A stretch of 64,000 bases of DNA from Pontibacter beigongshangensis (GCF_014332515.1 NZ_VFSD01000028.1:20309-84308), one strand, 5' to 3'; shown: positions 17,488 to 27,291, counted from the first letter of the stretch. Made by a program: numbers and translations. The notes: generated by a model from the sequence alone, not told the origin.

Positions 17488-20046
17488 ATGAGAATATTCC
17501 TATTTGTTTTCAGAGTATACTGTCTGGCTTCCCTGAGCTGGCTTATTCCTGATGTTGTGCAGGCACAGATGCCGGCCAAGCCTACCTCGGCCAAATTATA
17601 TCAGGACATCAGAAAGCTGAACGTGCTGGGGAGTGTGCTCTACATTGCCGCTCACCCCGACGATGAAAACACCCGGCTGATCGCTTACCTGGCAAACGAG
17701 GAACTGTACAACACCGGCTACCTGTCTGTAACCCGTGGCGATGGCGGCCAAAACCTGATCGGGCCGCAGATACGCGAAGACCTGGGCATTATCCGGACGC
17801 AGGAGCTGCTGCAGGCGCGCCGTACCGACGGGGGGCAGCAGTTCTTTACCAGGGCCAACGACTTCGGTTTCTCTAAAAATCCGCAGGAAACATTTACGAT
17901 CTGGGAGAAGGAGCAGGTGCTGGCCGATATGGTGTGGGTTATCCGCAAGTTCCGGCCTGATGTGCTCATTACCCGTTTCTCACCTTTGCCGTCTGGCACG
18001 CACGGCCACCATACCGCTTCAGCCATCCTGGCCGGGGAGGCCTTTGAAGCAGCCGGCGACAAAAAACGTTTCCCGGAGCAGCTAAAGCAGGTAGAGGTGT
18101 GGCAACCCAAACGGCTGGTCTGGAATACCGGCGTCTGGTCGTTCCGGAGTGAGGAGGAGTTCGAGGCCTATGGTGCACAGCTCCTGAAGCTGGATGTAGG
18201 CAAGTTTAACCCGCTCCTGGGCAAATCGTATCCGGAGATCGCCGCCGAGAGCCGCAGCATGCACAAAAGCCAGGGTTTTGGTGCCAGCAGCTCCCGCAGC
18301 AGTGCTATAGAGTACATGGAGCACACCAAGGGCAGCAAAGCACAGAAAGATCTTTTTGAAGGCATCAACACCAGCTGGAGCCGTGTGAAAGGTGGCGACA
18401 AAATAGCCAGGCTTTTTCAGAGAGCTGCCGATAGCTTTAAAGCCGAGAACCCTGCGGCCGCCGTTCCGGCCTTACTTGTAGCCAGAACCGAGCTGCAGAA
18501 ACTACCCGACAGCTATTGGAAGCAAGTAAAACTGCAGGAACTGGAACAGGTCATTAAGCATGCGCTGGGGCTGTACCTGGAGGTTACAGCTTCTGATTTT
18601 GCGGTGGCGCCAGGAGAGGCGGTGCGGCTGCAGGTGGAGGCCGTGAACCGGTCGGCCGTGCCGGTGAGTTTGCAGGCTATTACTATAGATCTAACAAACA
18701 AAGACACTACCCTGGCTGTTCCACTGGAGAAAAACAAAGCCCTGATGCTTCCGCTCGCAGCCAAAGTGCCTGCCTCAGTGCCTTATTCGCAACCGTACTG
18801 GCTCCGCAAGCCAGGCTCGCTGGGTATGTTTGCCATAGAAGGGCAGCAGGAGGTGGGCCTACCCGAAAACAGGCCAGTGGCGCCGGTGGTTTTTTCGGTG
18901 CTGGTGGCGGGGCAGCCAATCTCCTACACGGTGCCGGTCGTACACAAGCGCACCGATCCGGTTGACGGTGAAATTTACCGGCCCTTCGAGATCACACCAC
19001 CTGTTTTCCTGAATATAGCCGAAAAAGTATACATGTTTGCTGACCAGGCGCCCAAGCAGGTGCAGGTGCTGGTAAAGAGTGGCAAGTCTAATGTGAATGG
19101 TAATGTAGCCCTGTCGCTGCCGCAGGGCTGGCGGGTGGAGCCGGCTTCCCTTCCTGTAAACCTGAAAGCCAAAGGAGCAGAGCAGGCGGCTAAGTTTATG
19201 GTATACCCCCCGCAGGGGCAGCAGGAAGTAACGCTCAAGGCCGTGGCTACTGTAGACGGAAAGACCTACAGCCAAGGCCTGAATGTAATACAGTACAGCC
19301 ACATTCCGGCCCAGACCACTTTCCCGGAGGCCGCGGCCAAAGCCGTAAAGCTGGAGCTGCAGAAGCGCGGCGACAAGGTGGGGTACGTAATGGGAGCCGG
19401 AGATGAGTTGCCGGCAAACCTGCAGCAGATCGGCTATGAGGTCACGATCCTGAAAGATGAAGACATGAAACCCGAAACACTTGGGCAGTTCGATGCCATT
19501 GTGCTCGGCGTGCGGGCCTACAACACCATAGACCGGCTACGGCACCACCAGCCCCTGCTCCTGGATTATGTAAAGGAAGGAGGCAACCTGATTGTACAGT
19601 ACAACACCTCTTCCGGACTCGTGACGCCCGATATCGCTCCCTTCCCGCTGCAGATCTCCCGCGAGCGGGTGGCCGTGGAGCAGGCTGAAGTGCGGATGCT
19701 AAAGCCGGAGCATCCGGTACTAAACATTCCGAACCGGATTACCTCAAAAGATTTTGAAGGTTGGGTGCAGGAGCGCGGTCTGTATTTTCCGAACGAATGG
19801 GGCAATGAGTTTGAGGCCATCCTGTCGTCTAACGACCCGGGGGAACCGGCCCGCGATGGCGGCCTGCTGGTGGCGGCTTACGGCAAAGGAAATTATATTT
19901 ATACCGGCTACTCCTGGTTCCGGCAGTTGCCGGCGGGGGTGCCGGGCGCTTACAGACTGTTTGCAAACCTGATCTCGCTGGGCAAAGCAGATACCACCTC
20001 CGGCAAGGCATCTACAGCAACAGGGGCAAGCGGCCGGGCGCAATAA
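17488..20046 (+). CDS. PIG-L family (LmbE-like) deacetylase, secreted
   Basis: An 852-aa exported protein with an N-terminal PIG-L/LmbE zinc deacetylase domain: AHPDDE at residues 55-60 and the third zinc ligand in HGHHTAS (about 172). This family removes N-acetyl groups from GlcNAc-type sugars. The rest contains a beta-sandwich (NPCBM-like/NEW3-type) region around residues 370-620 and a C-terminal flavodoxin-like or GATase-like domain (LGQFDAIVLGVRAYNTIDRL...LLDYVKEGGNLIVQYN). The signal peptide ends near VVQAQ. The small membrane protein and sodium:solute symporter downstream may import the product. The exact substrate is not visible. Confidence 0.87.
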   Translation: MRIFLFVFRVYCLASLSWLIPDVVQAQMPAKPTSAKLYQDIRKLNVLGSVLYIAAHPDDENTRLIAYLANEELYNTGYLSVTRGDGGQNLIGPQIREDLGIIRTQELLQARRTDGGQQFFTRANDFGFSKNPQETFTIWEKEQVLADMVWVIRKFRPDVLITRFSPLPSGTHGHHTASAILAGEAFEAAGDKKRFPEQLKQVEVWQPKRLVWNTGVWSFRSEEEFEAYGAQLLKLDVGKFNPLLGKSYPEIAAESRSMHKSQGFGASSSRSSAIEYMEHTKGSKAQKDLFEGINTSWSRVKGGDKIARLFQRAADSFKAENPAAAVPALLVARTELQKLPDSYWKQVKLQELEQVIKHALGLYLEVTASDFAVAPGEAVRLQVEAVNRSAVPVSLQAITIDLTNKDTTLAVPLEKNKALMLPLAAKVPASVPYSQPYWLRKPGSLGMFAIEGQQEVGLPENRPVAPVVFSVLVAGQPISYTVPVVHKRTDPVDGEIYRPFEITPPVFLNIAEKVYMFADQAPKQVQVLVKSGKSNVNGNVALSLPQGWRVEPASLPVNLKAKGAEQAAKFMVYPPQGQQEVTLKAVATVDGKTYSQGLNVIQYSHIPAQTTFPEAAAKAVKLELQKRGDKVGYVMGAGDELPANLQQIGYEVTILKDEDMKPETLGQFDAIVLGVRAYNTIDRLRHHQPLLLDYVKEGGNLIVQYNTSSGLVTPDIAPFPLQISRERVAVEQAEVRMLKPEHPVLNIPNRITSKDFEGWVQERGLYFPNEWGNEFEAILSSNDPGEPARDGGLLVAAYGKGNYIYTGYSWFRQLPAGVPGAYRLFANLISLGKADTTSGKASTATGASGRAQ

Positions 20047-20536
20047 GAAACCAGTATGCAGGCAGTCAACTTTATTTCTGAATTATTAAGATTGCTCATA
20101 GCTGTTTTTCAGTAACCTTAGGGTTGATTTTTTATTTTACAATGTGCTTAGCGCTGCCTGAATAATTCTTTGTCGGCTTTACCTTTTGCCGTTGCCGTGT
20201 GTTTTCTCTGGCACAAATTATTTGCAGTGGAAGCCAGTCCCGATATGATAACCTTTAGGGCGTACCAGGTACATTCAAGTAAAAACTGTTCTATGCGGGC
20301 AGCAGCAGGAGCAGAAGAGGTCTCCGAAGGGCTGTTTTGATTAGAATAATTCCGAAAGACATACTTCTTTCTCCTCTAAAACGGACCCGGCAATAGTTAC
20401 CTGAGGGCACATAGTATGCTTCTAATTTGGCTTTTTTAGAAAGGTTGAATGCTCGCAAAGCTGCCATCATTTCTACTTTTGAATTTCGAATTTTTAACTT
20501 GGCCAAGCACCAGCTTCCCTACTATTGAGCGAACCT
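20047..20536. other. Intergenic region with CCE copy 7
   Basis: 490 bp between the PIG-L gene and the 46-aa membrane-protein gene. It holds a minus-orientation CCE (20299-20351) whose upstream flank (to about 20395) also resembles the flank of the copy at 39952, so the duplicated unit is longer than the core element. No coding sequence is supported. Confidence 0.55.
20299..20351 (-). repeat. CCE interspersed element, copy 7
   Basis: Identical over about 52 bp to copy 14 (39952-40004), including the unusual palindrome form CCCTTCGGAGACC and the ATC in place of ATG. The two are recent duplicates. Confidence 0.92.
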
Positions 20537-20677
20537 ATGACAGAAGACGAAAAACGACCATACGAGGAAGACAAGCCCCCCTTGCTGGGCAGCTGGAAAC
20601 AATTGTACCTGCTCGTGCTGGGTAATCTGGCGCTCACCATATTCATTTTTTATCTGATAACCAGGTTTTACGCATGA
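20537..20677 (+). CDS. Small single-pass membrane protein coupled to symporter (46 aa)
   Basis: A 46-residue protein: a charged N-terminus (MTEDEKRPYEEDKPP), then LLGSWKQLYLLVLGNLALTI leading into one membrane helix and a short RFYA tail. Its stop codon overlaps the symporter start by 4 bp (ATGA at 20674-20677), so the two are translationally coupled. This is the arrangement of small accessory subunits placed before SSS/SSF transporters (compare the DUF4212 or YhdT-like small partners), so it is probably a symporter subunit or assembly factor. That role is inferred from context. Confidence 0.82.
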   Translation: MTEDEKRPYEEDKPPLLGSWKQLYLLVLGNLALTIFIFYLITRFYA

Positions 20678-22389
20678 GTTTACCCGATTGGCTGGTCCTG
20701 GCGGGTACGCTAGGTTTTATCGTGATTTACGGTATCTGGAAAACGCGCGGCAGCAAAGACATAGAGGGCTACCTGAAAGGCGACAACAGCATGAAGTGGT
20801 GGACCATCGGCTTGTCTGTAATGGCCACCCAGGCCAGCGCCATCACTTTCCTGTCTACTCCAGGCCAGGCTTATGAAGACGGCATGCGCTTTGTGCAGTT
20901 CTATTTCGGGCTGCCCATTGCCATGGTCATTATCTCTGTCACCATTATCCCCATTTTTTACCGGCTCAAAGTATTCACGGCTTACGAGTACCTGGAGACC
21001 CGCTTCGACTTGAAGACCCGGACCCTAGCCGCGCTCCTGTTCCTGATTCAGCGGGGATTGGCGGCAGGGATCACCATTTATGCCCCTGCCATTATCCTTT
21101 CTTCTATCCTTGGCTGGAGCCTCACCATCACCAATGTGGTTATTGGCATGGTCGTGATCATCTATACCGTATCGGGAGGAACAAAGGCTGTAAGCGTTAC
21201 GCAGAAGCAGCAGATGGCAGTGATGATGGGAGGGATGCTCGTGGCCGGCTTTATGGTGGTGAAGTTCCTGCCTGCCGACGTTTCCTTTGGCGATGCCGTG
21301 GCAGTGGCAGGTAAGATGGGTAAAATGAACATCGTGGACTTCTCCTTTAACTGGGATGATCGCTATAACTTCTGGTCCGGGATCACGGGGGGCTTGTTCC
21401 TGTCGCTTTCCTATTTCGGAACTGACCAATCGCAGGTATCGCGGTATATCGGGGGGCGCTCTTTGGCGGAGAGTCGGCTGGGCTTGCTGTTTAATGGCCT
21501 GCTCAAAATCCCGATGCAGTTCCTGATTCTGTTTATCGGCGTGATGGTGTTTGTGTTTTACCAGTTTAACCAGGCGCCCGTTTTCTTTAACCAGGCAACC
21601 AAAGCCAGGGCAGAAGCCACCTCATACGGCGGTGAGCTGCAGCAGCTGGAAGAGCAGCACATGGCCATTTCGGTGCAGAAGCAGGCGGCCGTGCGCGAAT
21701 TGGTTGGCAACCTGAAAGCAGGAGACGAGGCCCTGGCAGATGCGACCTCCGCCAGGGCACTGGACCTGGAGCAGCAGGCGCGCGAGGTGCGGACAGAGGT
21801 GAAAAGTGTCATCAAAAAAGCGCTGCCCGATGCCGAAACAAAAGACACGGACTATGTTTTCCTGTCTTTTGTAACCAATTATTTGCCGGTAGGGCTGGTG
21901 GGGCTGCTGTTGGCGGTCATTCTTTCGGCGGCCATGTCGTCTACAGCCTCAGAACTGAATGCGCTGGCTTCCACAACAGTGGTGGATATCTACAAGCGCT
22001 CTTTCAAGAAGGATGGCGACGGGGCGCATTACCTTTTTTCTTCACGGGTTTTTACCGTTGCCTGGGGCTTAATAGCGATTATGTTCGCTACTTACGCATC
22101 GCTGCTCGATAACCTGATACAGGCGGTAAACATCATCGGCTCGATCTTCTACGGCACCATTCTGGGTGTTTTTCTGGTAGCCTTCTACTTCAAATACATC
22201 AAAGGAAATGCTGTTTTCGTAGCGGCCCTGCTGGCGGAGGCCATTGTGCTTTATTGCTACTACTTCACCGACATTGCCTTTCTGTGGTTCAACGTAATCG
22301 GGTGCTTCTTTGTGATTTTGTTCGGATTTGTAATTCAGTTTATACTGAACCGGAACAAGCCTGCTTCTTCAGATTTGGAAATGGGATGA
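20674..22389 (+). CDS. Sodium:solute symporter (SSS family)
   Basis: A 571-aa inner-membrane transporter of the SSS/SGLT family with about 13-14 hydrophobic helices. Family blocks include KDIEGYLKGDNSMKWWTIG near the N-terminus, ATQASAITFLSTPGQAYEDG, and SYFGTDQSQVSRYIGGRS (SSF signature region). A hydrophilic insert of about 90 residues (about 310-395) between helices is rich in Gln/Glu and probably coiled. It is coupled to the 46-aa upstream protein, and its association with a PIG-L deacetylase suggests sugar or amino-sugar uptake. The substrate is unknown. Confidence 0.9.
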   Translation: MSLPDWLVLAGTLGFIVIYGIWKTRGSKDIEGYLKGDNSMKWWTIGLSVMATQASAITFLSTPGQAYEDGMRFVQFYFGLPIAMVIISVTIIPIFYRLKVFTAYEYLETRFDLKTRTLAALLFLIQRGLAAGITIYAPAIILSSILGWSLTITNVVIGMVVIIYTVSGGTKAVSVTQKQQMAVMMGGMLVAGFMVVKFLPADVSFGDAVAVAGKMGKMNIVDFSFNWDDRYNFWSGITGGLFLSLSYFGTDQSQVSRYIGGRSLAESRLGLLFNGLLKIPMQFLILFIGVMVFVFYQFNQAPVFFNQATKARAEATSYGGELQQLEEQHMAISVQKQAAVRELVGNLKAGDEALADATSARALDLEQQAREVRTEVKSVIKKALPDAETKDTDYVFLSFVTNYLPVGLVGLLLAVILSAAMSSTASELNALASTTVVDIYKRSFKKDGDGAHYLFSSRVFTVAWGLIAIMFATYASLLDNLIQAVNIIGSIFYGTILGVFLVAFYFKYIKGNAVFVAALLAEAIVLYCYYFTDIAFLWFNVIGCFFVILFGFVIQFILNRNKPASSDLEMG

Positions 22390-22434
22390 GGTAGGTGAAA
22401 TGTTTTGAGAGGCCTCATGATGTTGGATGGCCCA

Positions 22435-22537
22435 TCCTGAAAATTCCTGGGTTGAGGCCTTATATAAAGATTCAGACAAACAAGCAGCAGCAGGAGCAGC
22501 AGTACCTCCGGAGGGGCAAAATCATTCAAATAATTAT
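22435..22537 (-). repeat. CCE interspersed element, copy 8 (long form)
   Basis: The CCE core plus a 3' tail of about 50 bp (TTTGTCTGAATCTTTATATA and then a GGATTTTCAGGAT-like end) shared with copies 10, 15 and 23. Confidence 0.9.
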
Positions 22538-22543
22538 ACTGTA

Positions 22544-22625
22544 TTGTCATTTCGACGTCAGGAGAAATCCGGCATAAAAAGCAATTCTGATACTAACTCG
22601 GATTTCTCCTTGCGTACCAATGACA
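22544..22625. repeat. Inverted repeat, TGTCATTTCGAC/GGAGAAATCC class
   Basis: The arms 22545-22571 and 22599-22625 share TGTCATT and AGGAGAAATCCG as inverted copies. The sequence type is common in Bacteroidota intergenic regions. Transcribed, it could form a long hairpin. Confidence 0.8.
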
Positions 22626-23124
22626 GATTTTGGAACTGGCTCGAAGGAATGCTTTCTCCAGTTTTCGCTGTAGGAGCCTTCTACGTGTTCCGGTGCCACG
22701 CTAGTGGCAGCCCGCAGCGGAGCGAGGGCAGGTTCACGTAGACAGCGACGAAAGCGAAAACGCGGCCATGCGGCCGAGGAGCGCATGAGGCAGCTATAAA
22801 ACAGGCGGCAAGAGGGCATCGGATGCACAGTTGCCACGCATAAGTAGCAGAACTGTCATCTTCAACTTCTAACACCTAAAAAGGTGTACGCTCTCGAAAT
22901 GACAAGTTGCAACTTAAAACAGGTTTACGTGGATCTGGGGATCCTCACCAGATAACTTTCGGATTAAGATCCCCAAAAGAGCGCTTGAGTGAACTTTCTT
23001 GTCATTCCTGTTTAAAGCACCTAAACAAGGCGTATGCTCTCGAAATGAAACTGTTGCAAGATTATCCTAAATCAAGCGGCGCTAACCCGGTGAATAAGTC
23101 TAACATCTACAATCCTACATTTAA

Positions 23125-24060
23125 CTAAGCCTCCGAAGGCCTTGGTTTGCGGCCGGCTACAATATACACCAGGCTGCCTCCTGCCGATATGTACTCGCCT
23201 TTGAGCAGCTTCTGCTTCAGGGTGATCTTGTTGTAGAGCAGCTTTTGCCAGTAGGCATCGAATTTGTCTTTTTCGCCGCCGCCGGCCATGTAATAGTTCA
23301 GGTTGTCCTGGTAGTCATAGCCCATCGCATCCGATTCTATCCACTGCAGCATCTGCTCCACGCGCAGCATCTTCTCCTGGGTGTCGTAGGGCGGAATAAT
23401 GGCTAAGGCTTTGTCAGAGATCCAGACTTTGGTATCCACCAGGCCTGCTTTCAGGTAGAGGTCCGGAATTACGTCGCCGAGTGAGTTGAAGCCTTCGCCG
23501 AGCTGCTTTTTGCCTTTCTCTATCCGCAGCTTTATTTCCAGTACCTCCAGCGTGCTTTCCACATCAAAATCGGTTTCGCCGTAGCGGTCGAACATGAGGT
23601 TGGGCACGAGGTTGTTGGGCTCCAGGGCCAGAATCCAGCCGCCCGGTTTGGTGATCCGGATCATCTCCTGGATTACGCGCTGCGGGTTTTTCACGTGGAT
23701 CAGCAGTGTCTGGCAGAGGGTGAGGTCGGAGATGGCATCGGGCAGGGGAATATCGGTGGCGTTGCCGACCTTGAATATATACTCCACATCATGCTGCTGG
23801 TACATGCTTTTGGCCCGCTGCCGCGCCTCCTCAATGTAGCCCGGCTCATAGTCCACGCCATATACGGTGGCTCCGTTGGGCAGGTAGCGCGAGAATTTAA
23901 AGCCCATCATGCCTTTGCCACAGCCGATATCGACCAGGGTTTGGGTGTAGGGCAGGTGCAGCCGGTTGGCCAGCAGCTCCAGGTAGTCTTCGTTCCACCA
24001 GTATTCCCGGGCCGGGCCCAGGTGTTCTTCAGAATGTTGTTTGTCTTCTTGGTTGTCCAA
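23125..24060 (-). CDS. SAM-dependent methyltransferase
   Basis: A 311-aa class I methyltransferase. Motif I is LVDIGCGKGMMGFKFSRYL (about residue 41-59), motif II GVDYEPGYIEEA, and motif IV DLTLCQTLLIHVKNPQRVIQEM. The SAM-binding residues are intact. A C-terminal extension of about 130 residues (WIESDAMGYDYQDNLNYYMAGGGEKDKFD...) is probably the substrate domain. It resembles UbiE/CmoA-type enzymes acting on small molecules, but the substrate is not recognisable. It is separated from the DUF2911 gene by that gene's terminator. Confidence 0.82.
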   Translation of the reverse strand: MDNQEDKQHSEEHLGPAREYWWNEDYLELLANRLHLPYTQTLVDIGCGKGMMGFKFSRYLPNGATVYGVDYEPGYIEEARQRAKSMYQQHDVEYIFKVGNATDIPLPDAISDLTLCQTLLIHVKNPQRVIQEMIRITKPGGWILALEPNNLVPNLMFDRYGETDFDVESTLEVLEIKLRIEKGKKQLGEGFNSLGDVIPDLYLKAGLVDTKVWISDKALAIIPPYDTQEKMLRVEQMLQWIESDAMGYDYQDNLNYYMAGGGEKDKFDAYWQKLLYNKITLKQKLLKGEYISAGGSLVYIVAGRKPRPSEA

Positions 24061-24080
24061 TTACGTTCGGTTACAGGTTT

Positions 24081-24115
24081 AAAAAAAGAAAGCCCCTGGC
24101 ATAGCAGGGGCTTCA
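24081..24115 (-). terminator. Rho-independent terminator
   Basis: On the minus strand GAAGCCCCTG and CAGGGGCTTTC form a stem followed by TTTTTTT. It ends the DUF2911 transcript. Confidence 0.9.
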
Positions 24116-24182
24116 AATAAGGTAAGCGTTTATTTACCTGCCATTCTTTTCATAAAATGGAGCTAAATATAGGCTGTTGGTC

Positions 24183-25049
24183 TTACTTCATCTTCTTCCA
24201 CTCCGCTATGGATTTTTCGTTCATGCGGATGTAAGCCTGCTCGTTGGCAGCCTTGGCACCGGCCAAAGATTTCTCGGCAGTTTTTACGGCGTTTTTGTAA
24301 TCTTTCTGCTGCGCCTGCATGCGGGCCAGGGTGTAAAGCCAGTAAAAGCGGGGATCTTCGGTGGTAGCTTTTTTCATCCACTCGGTTGCCTGCTTCAGGT
24401 CTTTGTTAGTGTCGTAGTAGTAACTGGCGGCGGCAGCGTATACGCCCGGCGCTACGTTGGTGCCGTTCACTACTTTCTCCTGAATCTGGCTCATCACTTT
24501 GCTGTCTACGTCCGTCTCGATCGTGAACGAAGCCACGGTGTTGCCCCATAGCAACTCTAAGTCGGCTGCGTTGTTCTTGAGGTTGGCGAAGTTGATGGTG
24601 AAGCTCTCCACTTTACGCGGGTTTTTCTCTGCCTTCACTGTAAAACGTGCCTGGTCTTCTTCCTGCTTGTAGTTGGCACCGCCATCGCCCCAGTGCTTGG
24701 TGTTTTTGTGGAGGATGATCGTCCAGACGTTTTCGCCCGGAATGGTGTAGAGCGCGTATTCGCCTGCAGGCACTTTGTTGCCCTGGATCGTTACTTCATC
24801 GCTGAAGGTAAGCTTGGTGGAGGCGTTGGCTCCCGTGCGCCAGATAGAGCCGTAAGGCGCGATCTCGGCTCCTACTGATCTACCTTTGAGCGATGGGCGC
24901 GAGTAGTTTACCGTTACATCTGTTAATCCTACTTTCTGAGTTAAAGTAGAAGCAGGGCTGGCGGCCGGCATGGCGATCTGGGCTTGTGCTGCACCTGCAC
25001 CTAGTAAAAGAGCCGCTGATAACGCGAAGCCTATTATTGTTCTTTTCAT
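24183..25049 (-). CDS. DUF2911 domain protein
   Basis: A 288-aa exported protein with a signal peptide ending at GAAQAQ. Residues about 30-165 form the DUF2911 domain (VTVNYSRPSLKGR, GSIWRTGANASTKLTFSDEV, VPAGEYALYTIPGENVWTIILHKNTKHWG), a beta domain common in Bacteroidota and of unknown function. The C-terminal third (VAPGVYAAAASYYYDTNKDLKQATEWMKKATTEDPRFYWLYTLARMQ) reads as two or three TPR-like helical repeats, suggesting a protein-binding role in the periplasm. Confidence 0.88.
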   Translation of the reverse strand: MKRTIIGFALSAALLLGAGAAQAQIAMPAASPASTLTQKVGLTDVTVNYSRPSLKGRSVGAEIAPYGSIWRTGANASTKLTFSDEVTIQGNKVPAGEYALYTIPGENVWTIILHKNTKHWGDGGANYKQEEDQARFTVKAEKNPRKVESFTINFANLKNNAADLELLWGNTVASFTIETDVDSKVMSQIQEKVVNGTNVAPGVYAAAASYYYDTNKDLKQATEWMKKATTEDPRFYWLYTLARMQAQQKDYKNAVKTAEKSLAGAKAANEQAYIRMNEKSIAEWKKMK

Positions 25050-25263
25050 AAGGTATTGAGTTGATGGATGTATTTTTCCGGCAGTAATATTACAAAAAAG
25101 ATTGGGCTAAAACCATAGCTGCCACCCAAGGAAACAAGCAGAAATTATGCCCAAACCTCGCCAGATAAGGAATTAACAGTTGTTAAAAGGCTTCTGACTG
25201 CTTTTATCATTCCATCAGGAGGCAACAGGAACAGCTGCCAAAGTGCTATTTTTAGGCTAGACC

Positions 25264-25319
25264 ATCAGCAGCAACAGCGGCGGCAGAGCCTCCGGAGGGC
25301 CTTAACCATTCAAATAATT
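25264..25319 (-). repeat. CCE interspersed element, copy 9
   Basis: A perfect CCTCCGGAGG with AATTATTTGAATGGTTAAGG upstream and CTG/CCG triplets downstream (minus strand). It abuts the end of the ABC transporter gene region. Confidence 0.9.
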
Positions 25320-25344
25320 CAGACAAATCTGGCCTCTTTAGAGC

Positions 25345-27162
25345 TTAGCTCAATTCAAACTGCAGCCTCAGCAGGTTGGCGTAGATGCCGTTGTCGTTCA
25401 TAGACAGGACCTCGTGCGGGCCTTCTTCCACAATCTCGCCTCCGTCTATCACCAGAATCTTGTCTACTTTGCGGATGGTGGCCAAGCGGTGCGCTATCAC
25501 GATGGTGGTTCGGTTTTGCATCAGCTCGTCCATGGCCTGCTGCACCAGGTGCTCCGACTCCGAGTCGAGGGAGCTGGTGGCTTCGTCGAGGATCAGGATG
25601 GCCGGGTTCTTCAGGATGGCGCGGGCAATGGCAATGCGCTGGCGCTGTCCGCCGGATAGTTTGATGCCGCGCTCACCCACCAGCGTCTCCAGCCCTTCGG
25701 GGAAGGATTGGATAAACTCCCAGGCATTGGCTTTTTTGGCGGCCATTATTACCTCAGCTTCTGTGGCGCCTGGTTTACCGTAGGCGATGTTCTCGCGGAT
25801 GCTGCCGCCAAACAACAGCACTTCCTGCGGCACAATGCCGATGTTGCCACGCAGCGTGCTCAGGTCCAGGTTCTGGATGTTGTGGCCATCTATAGTAATG
25901 CCGCCGCTGCGCACATCATAGAAGCGCATCAGCAACTGCACAATGGTAGACTTGCCCGCACCGCTTGGCCCGACCAACGCTATTTTCTCGCCTGAGCGGA
26001 TGTTGAGGTTAATATTGCCCAGTACCTGCAGATCAGGGCGGGTGGGGTAGGAGAAGGCCACGTTGTGGTAGCTGATGTCGCCGTGCAGTTTGGGCACCGG
26101 TGCCAGCAAGTTGCGGGTCCGGTTGGTAGGCTCCTCGTTTTCGTTCAGTATTTCCAGAATGCGCTCCGTTGCCCCCAAAGAGGATTGTACTTTGCCGTAC
26201 AGGTCGCCCAGGCCGCCTACCGACGCACCGATAAACACGGTGTAAAGGACAAAGGAAATAAGGTCGCCGGGCAGTATCTCGCCGGTGGCCACCAGGGTGG
26301 CACCGTACCAGATCACCAGAATGATGCCTCCAAACAGGCCGATAATGATGAAAGAGATAAAGGCTCCTCTGAAATAAGAAGCAGACAAGGCTGTTTTTAC
26401 GGCTCTGGCCAGCGTGGTTCTGTATCGGTTTACTTCAAATAGCTCGTTGGTGAAGGCTTTTACGGTGTTAATGGCCTGCAGCGTTTCTTCCACAATAATG
26501 TTGGTCTGGGCCAGCTCGTCCTGCGTCTTTTTAGAAAGGGCTTTTATTTTTTTGCCAAACACAAAGGCCAGCCCCACCAGCACCGGGAAGGTGGCCAGCA
26601 TAAACAGCGACAGCTTAATAGAGGTCCACATAATGATGGCAACACCCACGACCAGCGTCATCACCTGCCGGAACAGTTCTGCCAGCGTAATCGACATGGC
26701 GTCCTGCACCTGCGCCACATCGGTGGTGATGCGGCTGGTAATTTCGCCCACGCGCCTTTTCTCGAAAAAAGAGATGGGCAGCAGCATAAATTTGCTGTAG
26801 AGGTCACGACGAATATCGGCTACAGCGTTTTCGCTTACCTGCGCAAAAAAGTACACCCTGAAAAACGAGAAAATGCCCTGGAGCACCATAATGCCAAAAA
26901 GGCCCAAGGCAATCAGGTTAATGTTCTCGAAGGAAGCGGAGGCATCGCCGGCAGTTGTATCGAAAAGTTTGCCGACCAGGTACGGGAAGCCCATAAAGGT
27001 GAGGCTGGAGAAGGTGAGGAACACCAGGCCTATAATAAATTTGTACTTATAAGGAAGCACATACCGGAATACCCGGAGACCCTGTTTAAAGCTTTCTTTG
27101 GTTATTGGTTTGCCTTTTTCTCCGTCAGATGCTCTGTTTGGACCAAATCCGCGTTTTGCCAT
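25345..27162 (-). CDS. ABC transporter, fused permease and ATPase (MsbA-like exporter)
   Basis: A 605-aa half-transporter with an N-terminal six-helix ABC membrane domain (residues about 35-330) and a C-terminal nucleotide-binding domain. Walker A is GPSGAGKST, the signature LSGGQRQRIAIARA, Walker B ILILDEATSSLD, and the switch His lies in IAHRLATI, so it is ATPase-competent. Such homodimers export lipids, lipid A precursors, peptides or drugs; the substrate is not visible. A -7 box (TACCTTTG on the minus strand, 27284-27291) lies about 120 bp upstream, consistent with a single-gene transcript. Confidence 0.9.
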   Translation of the reverse strand: MAKRGFGPNRASDGEKGKPITKESFKQGLRVFRYVLPYKYKFIIGLVFLTFSSLTFMGFPYLVGKLFDTTAGDASASFENINLIALGLFGIMVLQGIFSFFRVYFFAQVSENAVADIRRDLYSKFMLLPISFFEKRRVGEITSRITTDVAQVQDAMSITLAELFRQVMTLVVGVAIIMWTSIKLSLFMLATFPVLVGLAFVFGKKIKALSKKTQDELAQTNIIVEETLQAINTVKAFTNELFEVNRYRTTLARAVKTALSASYFRGAFISFIIIGLFGGIILVIWYGATLVATGEILPGDLISFVLYTVFIGASVGGLGDLYGKVQSSLGATERILEILNENEEPTNRTRNLLAPVPKLHGDISYHNVAFSYPTRPDLQVLGNINLNIRSGEKIALVGPSGAGKSTIVQLLMRFYDVRSGGITIDGHNIQNLDLSTLRGNIGIVPQEVLLFGGSIRENIAYGKPGATEAEVIMAAKKANAWEFIQSFPEGLETLVGERGIKLSGGQRQRIAIARAILKNPAILILDEATSSLDSESEHLVQQAMDELMQNRTTIVIAHRLATIRKVDKILVIDGGEIVEEGPHEVLSMNDNGIYANLLRLQFELS

Positions 27163-27283
27163 TAATAAATGTTATTAGTACTTGTTATCGCTGCTTCAGC
27201 TCGGCGAAACTTCAGCAGCAGAAGTATGTGAATGCTATAACAGCCGAAGCTTCTATAAAATGCCACATTGCCGCAAAATATTT

Positions 27284-27291
27284 CAAAGGTA
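27284..27291 (-). promoter_or_regulatory. -7 promoter box for ABC exporter
   Basis: TACCTTTG on the minus strand matches the Bacteroidota TAnnTTTG consensus. The -33 element is not clear. Confidence 0.5.

Larger units (their letters stand above)
22390..23124. other. Intergenic repeat-rich region (735 bp)
   Basis: No gene is credible here. It contains a long-form CCE (22435-22537) and an inverted repeat of the GTCATTTCGAC/GGAGAAATCC class (22544-22625). Between 22700 and 22800 lies a GC-rich stretch, followed by a GGGGATC/GATCCCC inverted repeat (22938-22975). The motif CTCTCGAAATGA occurs twice (22890 and 23038). Several short open frames cross it but have no codon-like character. Confidence 0.6.

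Noticed and set aside
22395..22837. Several overlapping short open frames in the 735-bp repeat region after the symporter
   Set aside because: They lie on both strands, cross CCE and inverted repeats and lack any coding character.
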